Assembly: GCF_900101875.1 (NCBI RefSeq)
Contig: NZ_FNAI01000017.1
Span: forward strand, 1 to 64,000
From: Mucilaginibacter pineti
GTDB lineage: Bacteria > Bacteroidota > Bacteroidia > Sphingobacteriales > Sphingobacteriaceae
Reading direction: 5' to 3'
Length of the DNA: 64,000 bases
Positions 7,997-17,493 of the stretch are shown here, in pieces (the first letter of the stretch is position 1; every line of letters begins with the position of its first letter). Under the pieces are notes generated by a model. The model was given only the letters and a program-made list of their open reading frames with translations. It ran no database searches and was not told where the DNA came from. The position numbers and the translations under genes are program-made.

Positions 7997-10900
7997 ATGG
8001 CTAATAGTTACTTAAAGAAAAGCCTTACAGGTTTCGTGATATTGATGCTTATACTGGTAAAAACCGGTTATGCAGCTATGCAGGATACCACCGGGAGGGT
8101 TAGCGCCCATCCCGATTGGATAAGCGGTACCGTGCTTGACGAATACGCGAACCCGTTAAAAGGGGTAAAAGTTACCATCAAGGGTAAAAAAGCTGATGCT
8201 GTTACCACCGGCCCCGACGGCAGGTTTGAAATAAATGCCGCTCTTAATGATCAGCTGATATTTACCGCGCCAAATTACAATGCCCGTTTAATTACCGTTA
8301 AAGGTAAAAATGCAGTTACTGTAAGGCTGATAGATACCTATATTCAATCGCCGGAGAAAATTGATGTGCTGTACGGTACAAAAAAAGTATCCGATAATTT
8401 GGGTGCGGTATCCACTATTTATACCAATCAGTTAACTACCACACCGGCTACTTTATATACATCGGCTTTGCCGGGCCAGCTGCCGGGTTTGTTTACCCAT
8501 CAGTTTACCGGGTTTGGTGCGCCGCAAACCGCTTCCCAAACTGTTGGCGATTTTATTGGTAACGTGGTACAGCACAATAACTACTCGGCCAATGATAACT
8601 TTGAAATTGGTTTAAGCCTGCGCGGTCAGCAACCCATCACCATAATTGACGGTGTACAGCGCGAAATTTCTTCTATAGACCCGGAGAGCATCGAATCAGT
8701 ATCGGTATTGAAAGATGCCTTGTCAAATATATTGATGGGAATCAACAGCTCGCGCGGGGTATTGCTTATCACTACAAAACATGGCAGGCCGGGTGCGCCC
8801 CGTATTTCGTTCACTGCCCAAAGTGGTACGCAAACACCGTTAGATCTGCCTACGCCTTTATCTGCATATCAGTATGCTTACCTGTATAATGAGGCGCTGC
8901 AAAATGATGGCAAACCTGCCCTTTATAAGGCCGACGATTTTAACGCCTACCGTAACCATACCGACCCCATTGGCCATCCCGATGTAAACTGGTTCAAAAC
9001 CATCCTGCGCGATAATTCGCCCATGACCGCCTATAAGCTTAACGTTAACGGTGGTACAGGCGTGGCCCAGTACAGCGTATCCTTAAACTACTTTGATCAA
9101 AAAGGGATGTTTAAAACAGACCCAAGCGTGGGTTATAACACCAATAACGACCTTAACCGCTACATCATCAATTCGGACCTGAGTGTGGCCGTAAGTAAAA
9201 AATTCACGGTTGATCTGCAATTGTTTGGCCGTATACAGCAGGTTACACAGCCGGGCGGTGGTTTTGGCAATATCTTAACAGATTTGTACAGTACACCAAA
9301 TAACGCCTACCCAATCCGTAACGGTAATGGTTCGTTTGGTGGTACCACACTGTTTTCTAACAACCTGTTATCCGAAACCGAATTTTCGGGCTATCAGCGC
9401 ACAAACAGTAATGATGTAATGGCCAACCTCGATCTTAATTATGATTTGAGCGGCATTACCCAGGGCCTGGCCTTCAAGGCAAAAGGTAACCTGGCATTTG
9501 AATCGCAAGGACTTTTGAGCAGGGGGCTGGTAAACAGCGCCTTCCTTTTTACTAAGGATAGTACTTATGCTGCTGTTAATTCACCGGCTTCGCAGGTAAA
9601 TTCGTTCAGTTCGGTATCAAGCGCGCGTTATTCATATGCACAGTTAGCCGTTAATTACGACAGGCAATTTGGCAAGCACAACGTAACCGGTATGCTGATG
9701 TATGATACCCGCTCGGCAGTGTTAAACTTCGATCTTTCGGGCGTTACCACAAACCGGGCTGCAAAAGTGGGTTATAATTACGATGGAAAATACTTTGTGG
9801 AAGCATCTGTTAACAGCAGCGGTTACAGCCGGTATCCGCCGGGCCATCAGTTTGGTTTGTTTTACGCCGTTGGTTTAGGCTGGCAAATGGGTAAAGAAGA
9901 TTTTATGAAGGATGCCACCTGGGTAACTTCATGGAAATGGCGAGCCACATACGGTAAAACAGGTAATGGCAACATTGATAATTATGGCTACTATAACTTT
10001 TTGCAAACCTACAGCAAACCCAACGGCTATGCTTACGTATTGGGTACCACCCGTGCCGGTATCCAGGGCTTTCAGGATAATGGCCTTGCCAATCCTTTTG
10101 AGGAATGGGAAAAAGCCCGCAAACTGGATATAGGTACCGATATATCCCTGTTTAACGATCATTTTAAAATTACTGCCGATTACTACCACGACAGGTATTA
10201 TGATGTAATGCAGATTCGTGGAAACAGCATAGCGCTTTTAGGTATCCAGTATCCGTATGAAAACATCGGCATTAACCTGTATAAAGGTACCGAGCTTTCG
10301 TTAACCTACCAGGATCATATCAACAGCTTTAACTACTTTATATCAGGCAACGCATCAATGCAAAAAGTAATTGATGTGTATAGCGATGAAGAACCGCAGC
10401 CTTACCCGTGGTTAAAACATACCGGCCAATCGCCGGAGGCTATCTGGGGACTTACTTCCTTAGGCTTTTTTAAAGATGCAGATGATGCCGCCAAAAGCGC
10501 TACCACAACCGGCTACACCGCGAAGGCCGGCGACGTGAAATATAAAGACCTTAACAACGATGGTGTTATCGATCAGTTCGATCAATCCATTATAGGCAAT
10601 AACAAGCCATTGCTTTATTACGGTACCTCGCTGGGCTTCAATTATAAAGGTTTCAGCTTGAGCGTAATACTGCAGGGCGTTGCCAACAGGCAGCTTATTT
10701 ATAATAATAATTTGGTTAACGGCTTTACGGGTGTGGGCTTTTTAGGCCTTACGTTCTCGGGCCAGGGCTACGATGCCTTAACCGGCCGGTGGACACCCGA
10801 AACCGCTAACACGGCAACTTTACCGCGCCTGAGTTTAGGTAATTCAAATAACGGCCTGCAATCAACCCTTTACCTGCGATCTGCAAATTATATGCGGCTT

Positions 10901-11092
10901 AAAAACGCCGAGGTGGGCTACAACCTGCCTTACGGGTGGGTGCACAGGCTAAGGTTATCTGGCATACGGGTATTTGCCAATGGCGAAAACCTGCTTACCC
11001 TATACGGCTATAAAGGGGTAGACCCTGAGGTATACGGTACTGCCTATCCAATGCAGCGGGTATTTAACGCGGGTGTAACCGTTAAGCTTTAA
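7997..11092 (+). CDS. SusC/RagA-family TonB-dependent transporter (first copy)
   Basis: The 1031-aa outer-membrane protein has a signal peptide, a carboxypeptidase-regulatory-like beta-sandwich at about residues 42-112 (ISGTVLDEYANPLKGVKVTIKG), a plug domain with LRGQQPITIIDGVQREISSIDPESIESVSVLKDA shape, and a TonB-dependent barrel ending in VFNAGVTVKL. It imports oligosaccharides into the periplasm using TonB energy. The usual segment LDEVVVVGYG is degenerate here (PEKIDVLYGTKKV), unlike in the second SusC. It is followed directly by a SusD gene, so these two form the canonical pair of the locus. Confidence 0.95.
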   Translation: MANSYLKKSLTGFVILMLILVKTGYAAMQDTTGRVSAHPDWISGTVLDEYANPLKGVKVTIKGKKADAVTTGPDGRFEINAALNDQLIFTAPNYNARLITVKGKNAVTVRLIDTYIQSPEKIDVLYGTKKVSDNLGAVSTIYTNQLTTTPATLYTSALPGQLPGLFTHQFTGFGAPQTASQTVGDFIGNVVQHNNYSANDNFEIGLSLRGQQPITIIDGVQREISSIDPESIESVSVLKDALSNILMGINSSRGVLLITTKHGRPGAPRISFTAQSGTQTPLDLPTPLSAYQYAYLYNEALQNDGKPALYKADDFNAYRNHTDPIGHPDVNWFKTILRDNSPMTAYKLNVNGGTGVAQYSVSLNYFDQKGMFKTDPSVGYNTNNDLNRYIINSDLSVAVSKKFTVDLQLFGRIQQVTQPGGGFGNILTDLYSTPNNAYPIRNGNGSFGGTTLFSNNLLSETEFSGYQRTNSNDVMANLDLNYDLSGITQGLAFKAKGNLAFESQGLLSRGLVNSAFLFTKDSTYAAVNSPASQVNSFSSVSSARYSYAQLAVNYDRQFGKHNVTGMLMYDTRSAVLNFDLSGVTTNRAAKVGYNYDGKYFVEASVNSSGYSRYPPGHQFGLFYAVGLGWQMGKEDFMKDATWVTSWKWRATYGKTGNGNIDNYGYYNFLQTYSKPNGYAYVLGTTRAGIQGFQDNGLANPFEEWEKARKLDIGTDISLFNDHFKITADYYHDRYYDVMQIRGNSIALLGIQYPYENIGINLYKGTELSLTYQDHINSFNYFISGNASMQKVIDVYSDEEPQPYPWLKHTGQSPEAIWGLTSLGFFKDADDAAKSATTTGYTAKAGDVKYKDLNNDGVIDQFDQSIIGNNKPLLYYGTSLGFNYKGFSLSVILQGVANRQLIYNNNLVNGFTGVGFLGLTFSGQGYDALTGRWTPETANTATLPRLSLGNSNNGLQSTLYLRSANYMRLKNAEVGYNLPYGWVHRLRLSGIRVFANGENLLTLYGYKGVDPEVYGTAYPMQRVFNAGVTVKL

Positions 11093-11107
11093 TTTTTGGC
11101 TATTAAA

Positions 11108-12820
11108 ATGATGATCATGAAGAGATATAAAAATATAACCATTGCAGCTATTGGGGCCGTTATACTCATGGCCGGTTGTAAAAAATATGAGCAATTCCCG
11201 GTTGATAAGGTTACGCTGAATTATGTGTTTGATAGCCGCGATTCATTGGGTACTAATGCGCAATCGTTCCTGTATTCCATATATGGGGTACTGCAAAACG
11301 GGCACAACCGCGTAGGCGGCGATTACCTGGACGCTGCTTCAGATGATGCCATGTCATCGGCATCGGGGCCGTCAAACCAGGTAACAATGTTATCAACAGG
11401 GGCATATAATTCATATACCTTACCAGCACCTGAAAACTTGTGGGCCTTGTTTTACAGTGGCATCCGCAAATCAAACGAGTTTGTAACCAATATTGATGTG
11501 GTGCCGGTGATGGCGCAGTACAATGGTAAATCAATGAAATATGCCTGGAAAGCCGAAGCGCGCTTTTTAAGGGCCTATTTTTATTTTGAACTGGTAAAAC
11601 GCTATGGCGGTGTACCCTTACTGGGCGACAAAGTGTTTACCATAAAGGATGATGTATCGTTGCCGCGCAATTCATTTGATGATTGTATTAAATACATAAC
11701 CAGCGAATGTGACGCCATTAAAGGCGATCTGCTGAACAATCCGCTTTCATCTAATGATTCGCACCGGATAACCCAGGGGGCGGCGCTTACCTTAAAAGCA
11801 CGCGCGTTGCTGTATGCCGCAAGTCCGTTATTTAACGGCGGTAATATTGATGCCAACAATACTTTAACGGGCTATACATCGGGCAGTACCGCACGCTGGG
11901 CAATGGCATCGGCAGCGGCTAAGGATGTAATGAACCTTAACGCTTATAAGCTGCTTGACAATTTTAAAGACGTTTTCACCACCCAAAACAATACCGAAAT
12001 AATTTTCATGCGCCAGAATGACGATGGCAATGCGGTGGAAAGTGCCAACGCGCCGATAGGTTTTACCGCCGCCGCCGCTAACGGACAAACCAGCCCAAGC
12101 CAGCAACTGGTAGATGCTTTCCCGATGGACAGCGGTTTGCCCATTACCGATCCGGCAGCAAACTATAATGAAAACAACCCATATGCTAACCGCGATCCGC
12201 GCTTAACCTATACGATTTTCTATAACGGCGCGCGCTGGTTAAACACCGATCTGCAAATTTATGAAGGCGGCCAAAGCAAGCCAAACAGTTCGTTACAGCA
12301 AACAAAAACAGGCTACTATATGCGCAAATTCATGGGTGCATCTGAAAATGTAGCCTCTTTTGCCAAGCACCCTGAAGATTGGCTGATCATGCGATACTCG
12401 GATGTAATACTGATGTACGCCGAAGCCGAAAACGAAGTTAACGGCGCTACCGCGGATGTTTATAACGCGCTCATCTCTATTCGTAAACGGGCGGGTATAA
12501 CTGCCGGTGCCGATAACCTTTACGGTTTAAAGGCAGGTATCAGTAAAGAGGATATGCGTACCGTTATCCAAAACGAACGCAGGGTAGAGTTCGCCTTCGA
12601 AGAGAGCCGCTACTGGGATATCCGCAGGTGGAAAATTGCCGAAACGGTTATGAATCAGCCTATAAAAGGAATAACTATCGAAAAAATAGGATCGAGCTTA
12701 ACCTACAGCATAGCACCGGTACTTACAGATAAATTCGTTTCGCCAAAAATGTACCTGTACCCTATACCGTACGACGAAGTATTGAAAAATCCGAACATGA
12801 AACAAAATCCCGGATGGTAA
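11108..12820 (+). CDS. SusD/RagB-family glycan-binding lipoprotein (second copy)
   Basis: This SusD protein (about 570 aa) has lipobox VILMAGCKKYE, the core KAEARFLRAYFYFELVKRYGGVP, and the C-terminal NERRVEFAFEESRYWDIRRWK and LYPIPYDEV motifs. Several ATGs are possible (11108, 11111, 11117); a TTG at 11096 is less likely. It follows the first SusC after 15 bases and overlaps the upstream extension of the second SusC frame, so coupling is tight. It and the 585-aa SusD are clearly paralogues but diverge in the N-terminal third, the part that usually shapes the glycan site. Confidence 0.95.
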   Translation: MMIMKRYKNITIAAIGAVILMAGCKKYEQFPVDKVTLNYVFDSRDSLGTNAQSFLYSIYGVLQNGHNRVGGDYLDAASDDAMSSASGPSNQVTMLSTGAYNSYTLPAPENLWALFYSGIRKSNEFVTNIDVVPVMAQYNGKSMKYAWKAEARFLRAYFYFELVKRYGGVPLLGDKVFTIKDDVSLPRNSFDDCIKYITSECDAIKGDLLNNPLSSNDSHRITQGAALTLKARALLYAASPLFNGGNIDANNTLTGYTSGSTARWAMASAAAKDVMNLNAYKLLDNFKDVFTTQNNTEIIFMRQNDDGNAVESANAPIGFTAAAANGQTSPSQQLVDAFPMDSGLPITDPAANYNENNPYANRDPRLTYTIFYNGARWLNTDLQIYEGGQSKPNSSLQQTKTGYYMRKFMGASENVASFAKHPEDWLIMRYSDVILMYAEAENEVNGATADVYNALISIRKRAGITAGADNLYGLKAGISKEDMRTVIQNERRVEFAFEESRYWDIRRWKIAETVMNQPIKGITIEKIGSSLTYSIAPVLTDKFVSPKMYLYPIPYDEVLKNPNMKQNPGW

Positions 12821-12855
12821 TCCCTAAATCATATAACCCAATTAATAAAGCAGTT

Positions 12856-15800
12856 ATGAGAAAAATAATACTTTTCTTTCAAATAATTATAACCATGCTT
12901 CCGGTGATGGTGTACGCGCAAAACAAAACCGTAACAGGTAGCGTGCGCGATATTACAGGCGTTTTGCCGGGTGCCTCAGTGGTTGAAAAGGGATTACCTG
13001 CCAACGGTACCATTACCGATAGTAATGGTAAATTTTCCCTAACCCTTAAAGGACAATCAAATATCGTTATCATAAAGTTTGTTGGCTTTATTCCGCAGGA
13101 ATACAGTTTTAAGCTAAAAAACACGGCCGATATTATCCTGCAAACCAATAGCAACGGTTTAGATGAAGTAGCTGTAGTGGGCTACGGTAAAAGATCAAGG
13201 CCTACCAACACGGGCGCGGTAAGTTCCATATCCGCCGCCGAGATCCGTACGGTGCCAACAGCCAACGTTCAAAACGCGCTAACAGGTAAACTGCCGGGCT
13301 TTTTCTCGCAGCAGGCTTCGGGCCAGCCGGGTAAGGATGCATCTGACTTTTATATCAGGGGTATCAGTTCACTCAATCCGTCTGGTAACCAGCCATTGAT
13401 CATTGTTGACGATATTCAGTACAGCTATGATCAGTTACAGCAGATCAACGTGAATGAAATTGAAAGTATATCTATATTAAAAGATGCTTCTACAACCGCT
13501 ATTTATGGTATAAAAGGTGCCAATGGTGTATTGGTGGTAACTACCCGTCGTGGTAAATTGGGTACCCCCAAATTTAATTTAAGGGTAGAGAGCGGCGTTC
13601 AGCAGCCTACCAAAACGCCAACCTTCCTTGATTCTTATAACTCGGCATTGCTTATAAATGAAGCTTACAAAAATGATGACCTGCAATTGCCATTTACCGA
13701 TGCGGACATTCAGCACTTTAAAACCGGCGACGATCCATACGGCCACCCTAATGTTGATTGGTATGATAAGATCTTCAAAAAATACTCCTACCAGGTAAAT
13801 ACCAACCTGGATATATCTGGCGGTAACAGTACGGTAAAATATTTTATATCGGGCGGTGCCTTAAAACAAAACGGACTGGTACGTGACTTTGCCGATCCGC
13901 AGAGTTTGGTGAATACCAACTATTATTTCGACAGGTATAACTTCCGTTCCAACCTCGATCTGAAAGCTAATAAAACGCTCGATCTGCGGTTTGACCTTAC
14001 CACTCGTTTCTCCGATTTGAACCAGCCGTATAACGAAAACGCGGTAGGAGAGGTGTATAATTTTACCAAGGAAACGCCTTTTACAGCGCCATACCTTAAC
14101 CCCAATGGCTCATACTCTTATGCTTATTCAACCTTTAACCCCGAGCATTTGCCAACGCTTAACGCCAGGCTTGCCACAGGTGGTTATCAGCATTCACGCC
14201 GTACCGATTTTAATGTACTGTTTGGTGCTACCCAACGGCTGGATGCTTTAACCGACGGACTTTCGTTAACCGGCCGCGTGGCTTACTCCAGTATTGAACA
14301 GTTCACCAAGCAGATCTTTAACGGCGGTATCCCGGCTTATCATTATGATCCGGTGAATGATCAGTACCGCTTAAGGCCAGGTGCTACTTATGTGTATCAA
14401 ACCTATGCTTTAACCGGCAATACAGACATCAATTCGAACAATTACGATTTGCAGCTTTACGCAAACTATGATCGTTCGTTTAACAACACGCACCATTTTA
14501 CAGGTTTGTTATTGTTTAACCAAACATCCCAAACTTATAATGCACAGCCCCTGCTTGCAGCAGAATCAGTTGCGGTACCGCAAAAATTCCAGGGTATATC
14601 CGGCAAATTAGGGTATGATTACAAACAGAAATACCTTGCCGAATTTAACATTGCCTATAACGGTACCGACAGGTTTGCCGCCAATCACCGCTTTGGGTTT
14701 TTCCCGGCCATAAGTGTGGGTTACAACTTATCAAAAGAGAAGTTTTTCTCGGATGCTTTCCCAACATTTAGCCTGTTTAAATTAAGGGCCAGCTACGGGT
14801 TGGTTGGTTCTGATGCTGCTCCGGGTAACCGCTACGTATATAACCAGTTTTATTACCCGGCAGGCAGCTATTATTTTGGAGAAACACCGGGGCCATACAA
14901 TGCCATATATGAAGGTGCTTTGGGTAACCCCAACGTTGTTTGGGAGCGTGCCCGCAAAACCGATATCGGTTTGGATATGAACTTATTTGGCGATAAAATT
15001 TCGGCTACTATTGATTACTTTCATGATATCAGGTATGATCAGTTGATCACCCCGGGTAGTGTGCCAGAAATTTTGGGTGTTGGCCTCCCTGCTGTAAATA
15101 TTGGTAAAACCCGCAACCAGGGGTTTGATGGCCAGGTAACCTATCATAGTAACGTAGGCAAGGTGCAATACAACATTGGCTTTGTATTCTCGTACGCCAA
15201 GAACAAAATTTTGTTTGAAGACGAAGCGTCACCTGCATATCCATGGCTGGCCAGAACCGGCCGACCTATAGGGCAGCAATTTGGTTATCAATTCGAAGGA
15301 TATTATACCGCGGCGGATATAGCAGGTATCCCCGTGTATGAGGCCAAAAACAGCGGATCCAATAAGGGTAACCCTATTGCGATCCCTGATAATGGCGAAA
15401 TGCCCAAGCCCGGCGATCTGCGCTACAAGGATTTGAATGGCGATGGCATTATCAGCGTGTTTGATAAGGGACCTATCGGTAAGCCAAACTTGCCAAATAC
15501 CTCGCTGGGATTATCATTGCAGGCTGTTTATAAAGGCTTTAGCGCAAGCGTACTGTTGGCTGGTTCATTTAATTATAGCTTTGCCGTATTAGGTACAGGT
15601 ATCGAGCCATTTCAGAGCCAGTTTCAGCCCATTCACCAGGAACGCTGGACTCCCGAAACTGCTTCGACAGCCGCTTTCCCAAGGTTAACCACAAATCCAA
15701 CGTCAATTAATAGCCCAACTTCTTATTTTTCTGATTACTGGCTTATTAACGCTTATTATGTACGCATTAAAACGGTTGATATTGGTTACCAGCTGCCAAC

Positions 15801-15975
15801 AAAGCTGCTGCCGTTTAAGATCAACAACGCACGTATTTATTTAAGTGCTTACAACTTATTCACTTTTGATAACTTCAAGAAATATCAGCAGGATCCTGAA
15901 ATAGCCACCAATACTGCCGGCGATGCCTACATCAATCAGCGTGTGCTGAATATTGGTATCCAGGCAGGGTTTTAA
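12856..15975 (+). CDS. SusC/RagA-family TonB-dependent transporter (second copy)
   Basis: The ATG at 12856 gives a proper signal peptide (MRKIILFFQIIITMLPVMVYAQ); an in-frame ATG at 12814 overlaps the preceding stop and would add 14 residues. Domains in order are the carboxypeptidase-like sandwich (VTGSVRDITGVLPGASVVEK), a clear NGLDEVAVVGYGKRS segment, the plug (YIRGISSLNPSGNQPLIIVDD...SILKDASTTAIYG) and the barrel ending VLNIGIQAGF. It is about 1040 aa, normal for the family. No SusD gene follows it, so it may work with the orphan SusD at 4641-6398; this is inference. A strong hairpin follows its stop. Confidence 0.93.
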   Translation: MRKIILFFQIIITMLPVMVYAQNKTVTGSVRDITGVLPGASVVEKGLPANGTITDSNGKFSLTLKGQSNIVIIKFVGFIPQEYSFKLKNTADIILQTNSNGLDEVAVVGYGKRSRPTNTGAVSSISAAEIRTVPTANVQNALTGKLPGFFSQQASGQPGKDASDFYIRGISSLNPSGNQPLIIVDDIQYSYDQLQQINVNEIESISILKDASTTAIYGIKGANGVLVVTTRRGKLGTPKFNLRVESGVQQPTKTPTFLDSYNSALLINEAYKNDDLQLPFTDADIQHFKTGDDPYGHPNVDWYDKIFKKYSYQVNTNLDISGGNSTVKYFISGGALKQNGLVRDFADPQSLVNTNYYFDRYNFRSNLDLKANKTLDLRFDLTTRFSDLNQPYNENAVGEVYNFTKETPFTAPYLNPNGSYSYAYSTFNPEHLPTLNARLATGGYQHSRRTDFNVLFGATQRLDALTDGLSLTGRVAYSSIEQFTKQIFNGGIPAYHYDPVNDQYRLRPGATYVYQTYALTGNTDINSNNYDLQLYANYDRSFNNTHHFTGLLLFNQTSQTYNAQPLLAAESVAVPQKFQGISGKLGYDYKQKYLAEFNIAYNGTDRFAANHRFGFFPAISVGYNLSKEKFFSDAFPTFSLFKLRASYGLVGSDAAPGNRYVYNQFYYPAGSYYFGETPGPYNAIYEGALGNPNVVWERARKTDIGLDMNLFGDKISATIDYFHDIRYDQLITPGSVPEILGVGLPAVNIGKTRNQGFDGQVTYHSNVGKVQYNIGFVFSYAKNKILFEDEASPAYPWLARTGRPIGQQFGYQFEGYYTAADIAGIPVYEAKNSGSNKGNPIAIPDNGEMPKPGDLRYKDLNGDGIISVFDKGPIGKPNLPNTSLGLSLQAVYKGFSASVLLAGSFNYSFAVLGTGIEPFQSQFQPIHQERWTPETASTAAFPRLTTNPTSINSPTSYFSDYWLINAYYVRIKTVDIGYQLPTKLLPFKINNARIYLSAYNLFTFDNFKKYQQDPEIATNTAGDAYINQRVLNIGIQAGF

Positions 15976-15992
15976 TATCTAAGCGGACAAAA

Positions 15993-16023
15993 GACTTACG
16001 AAGTTTTTAAAACTTCGTAAGTC
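15993..16023. terminator. Perfect hairpin after the second SusC gene
   Basis: GACTTACGAAGTTTT and its exact reverse complement are separated by one base. It starts 18 bases after the SusC stop and could end the transport operon, but there is no U-tract, so it may also be a structural repeat or processing site. Confidence 0.55.
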
Positions 16024-16100
16024 TGCTCTGCAAAAGGACTGTTATGTTGAGTTTATTGAAGCCTTGGTTTCTGAAGGTTTGGCGAGTTATAGGAAAAGGG

Positions 16101-16176
16101 CTGTCATGCTGAGCCTGTCGAAGCATAGCGGGCATAGGCCTCTGCGCACAACCCTTCGACAGGCTCAGGGTGACAG
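16101..16176. repeat. Inverted-repeat element (CTGTCATGCTGAGCC family)
   Basis: CTGTCATGCTGAGCCTGTCG and CGACAGGCTCAGGGTGACAG form arms of about 23 bases with two mismatches around a 30-base loop. Its outer word TGTCAT/TGACA links it to the elements at 25320, 32149, 32252 and 38899. The gap 15976-16289 holds only this element and the hairpin before it. Confidence 0.85.
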
Positions 16177-16289
16177 TCCTTTATACTATGTTGAAGCATT
16201 GCAAACATCTTTTCCGGCATCATCATTTCTCTCAAAAATCTCCCATATTTTCTCACGCAGCATGGTTTCTTTTTTATTAAATTAGTACT

Positions 16290-17465
16290 ATGTTTCCAAC
16301 TATAGGCCACCTTATTTATTACCTGTTTGGGGTGCGGTTCACCTTCCCTGTGCAAACGCTGGGTTTGCTGGTGGCCTTTTCGTTTTTGTTTACCTACATG
16401 GCTTTCAGCGCCGAGTTTAAACGATATGAGGCCAACGGCAAAATAAAGGCCTATACCCGCAAGATAATGACCGGTGAGCCTGCGTCGCTGATGGAACTTA
16501 CGCTTAATTTTCTGCTGGGTTTCCTGTTTGGGTTTAAGGTTTTCGGCGCTATGTTTAATTACACGCTGTTTCTGGACAATCCGCAGCGCTATCTTTTATC
16601 GTTAAAGGGGAGCGGCGTAATGGGCGTGCTCATAGGCGTGGTTTTTGCCAGCTGGGTATATTTCGATAAAAAGGAAAATGTACTGAAAAAGCCAAAACTG
16701 GTTAAGCAAACGGTGCATCCATACCAGCTTATGGGGCTTATTTGTTTTGCCTGCGGTTTTTTCGGCTTTATTGGTGCAAAACTATTTGATACGGTAGAGC
16801 ATCTTAATAATTTTATTTATCACCCTTTAGCAACCCTTTTTAACGTTACCGGGTTTTCCTACTATGGCGGCCTTGTATTTGGCGCGTTCACGTTTCTTTA
16901 TATAGGTCATAAAAGGGGTATGAAGCTGGTCCATCTGGCAGATATCGGTTCGCCGGGGATGATGCTGGCCTACGGCATAGGCAGGATAGGATGCCAGTTA
17001 TCTGGTGATGGCGACTGGGGAATAGTTAATAACCATCCCAAACCGGCTTTGCTTAGCTGGCTGCCAGATTGGGCATGGTCGTTCAGGTATCCGCATAATG
17101 CGCTCAATACCGGGTTGCCCATCCCTGGCTGCGAGGGTAATTACTGCAGCCAGCTGGTGCAGGGCGTATACCCAACTCCGCTTTACGAGTTGATTATCTG
17201 CCTGTTGTTTTTCGCGCTGATGTGGACATTCCGGAAAAAGATAGTTACACCCGGCCTTATGTTTTTCATTTTTCTGATCCTTAACGGGGGCGAACGTTTG
17301 TTGATTGAGCAAATCCGTATCAACCCCAAATTTTATTTATTTGGCATTGGCTTTACGCAGGCTGGCTTTATTGGGTTTTTAATGTTGATAGGCGGCTTAA
17401 CAGGTTTAGCTTTTTTAGCAGTAAAGCTTAAAAACAAGTTGCATAAGCCATTAACGATAGCTTAA
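16290..17465 (+). CDS. lgt: Prolipoprotein diacylglyceryl transferase-like membrane enzyme
   Basis: The 391-aa polytopic membrane protein (about seven hydrophobic segments) carries the Lgt signature in the form GRIGCQLSGDGDWG (residues 231-244). It also has the typical late stretch YPTPLYE...NGGERLLIEQIRINPKF. Lgt moves diacylglycerol from phosphatidylglycerol to the lipobox cysteine of prolipoproteins. In the E. coli enzyme the signature reads GRIGNFINGE; here the Asn is Cys and the Glu is Asp, and there is one extra residue. This may be the normal Bacteroidota form or a paralogue. It sits inside the PUL, one base before the next gene's upstream frame, among at least five lipoprotein genes. 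Function is likely but the altered signature keeps the symbol tentative. Confidence 0.75.
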   Translation: MFPTIGHLIYYLFGVRFTFPVQTLGLLVAFSFLFTYMAFSAEFKRYEANGKIKAYTRKIMTGEPASLMELTLNFLLGFLFGFKVFGAMFNYTLFLDNPQRYLLSLKGSGVMGVLIGVVFASWVYFDKKENVLKKPKLVKQTVHPYQLMGLICFACGFFGFIGAKLFDTVEHLNNFIYHPLATLFNVTGFSYYGGLVFGAFTFLYIGHKRGMKLVHLADIGSPGMMLAYGIGRIGCQLSGDGDWGIVNNHPKPALLSWLPDWAWSFRYPHNALNTGLPIPGCEGNYCSQLVQGVYPTPLYELIICLLFFALMWTFRKKIVTPGLMFFIFLILNGGERLLIEQIRINPKFYLFGIGFTQAGFIGFLMLIGGLTGLAFLAVKLKNKLHKPLTIA

Positions 17466-17493
17466 TTTGTATAGCCAATTCGCCTTTCATAAA

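Noticed and set aside
16064..16355. Short frames across the TGTCAT-type element on both strands
   Set aside because: They consist mostly of the palindrome and match no family.
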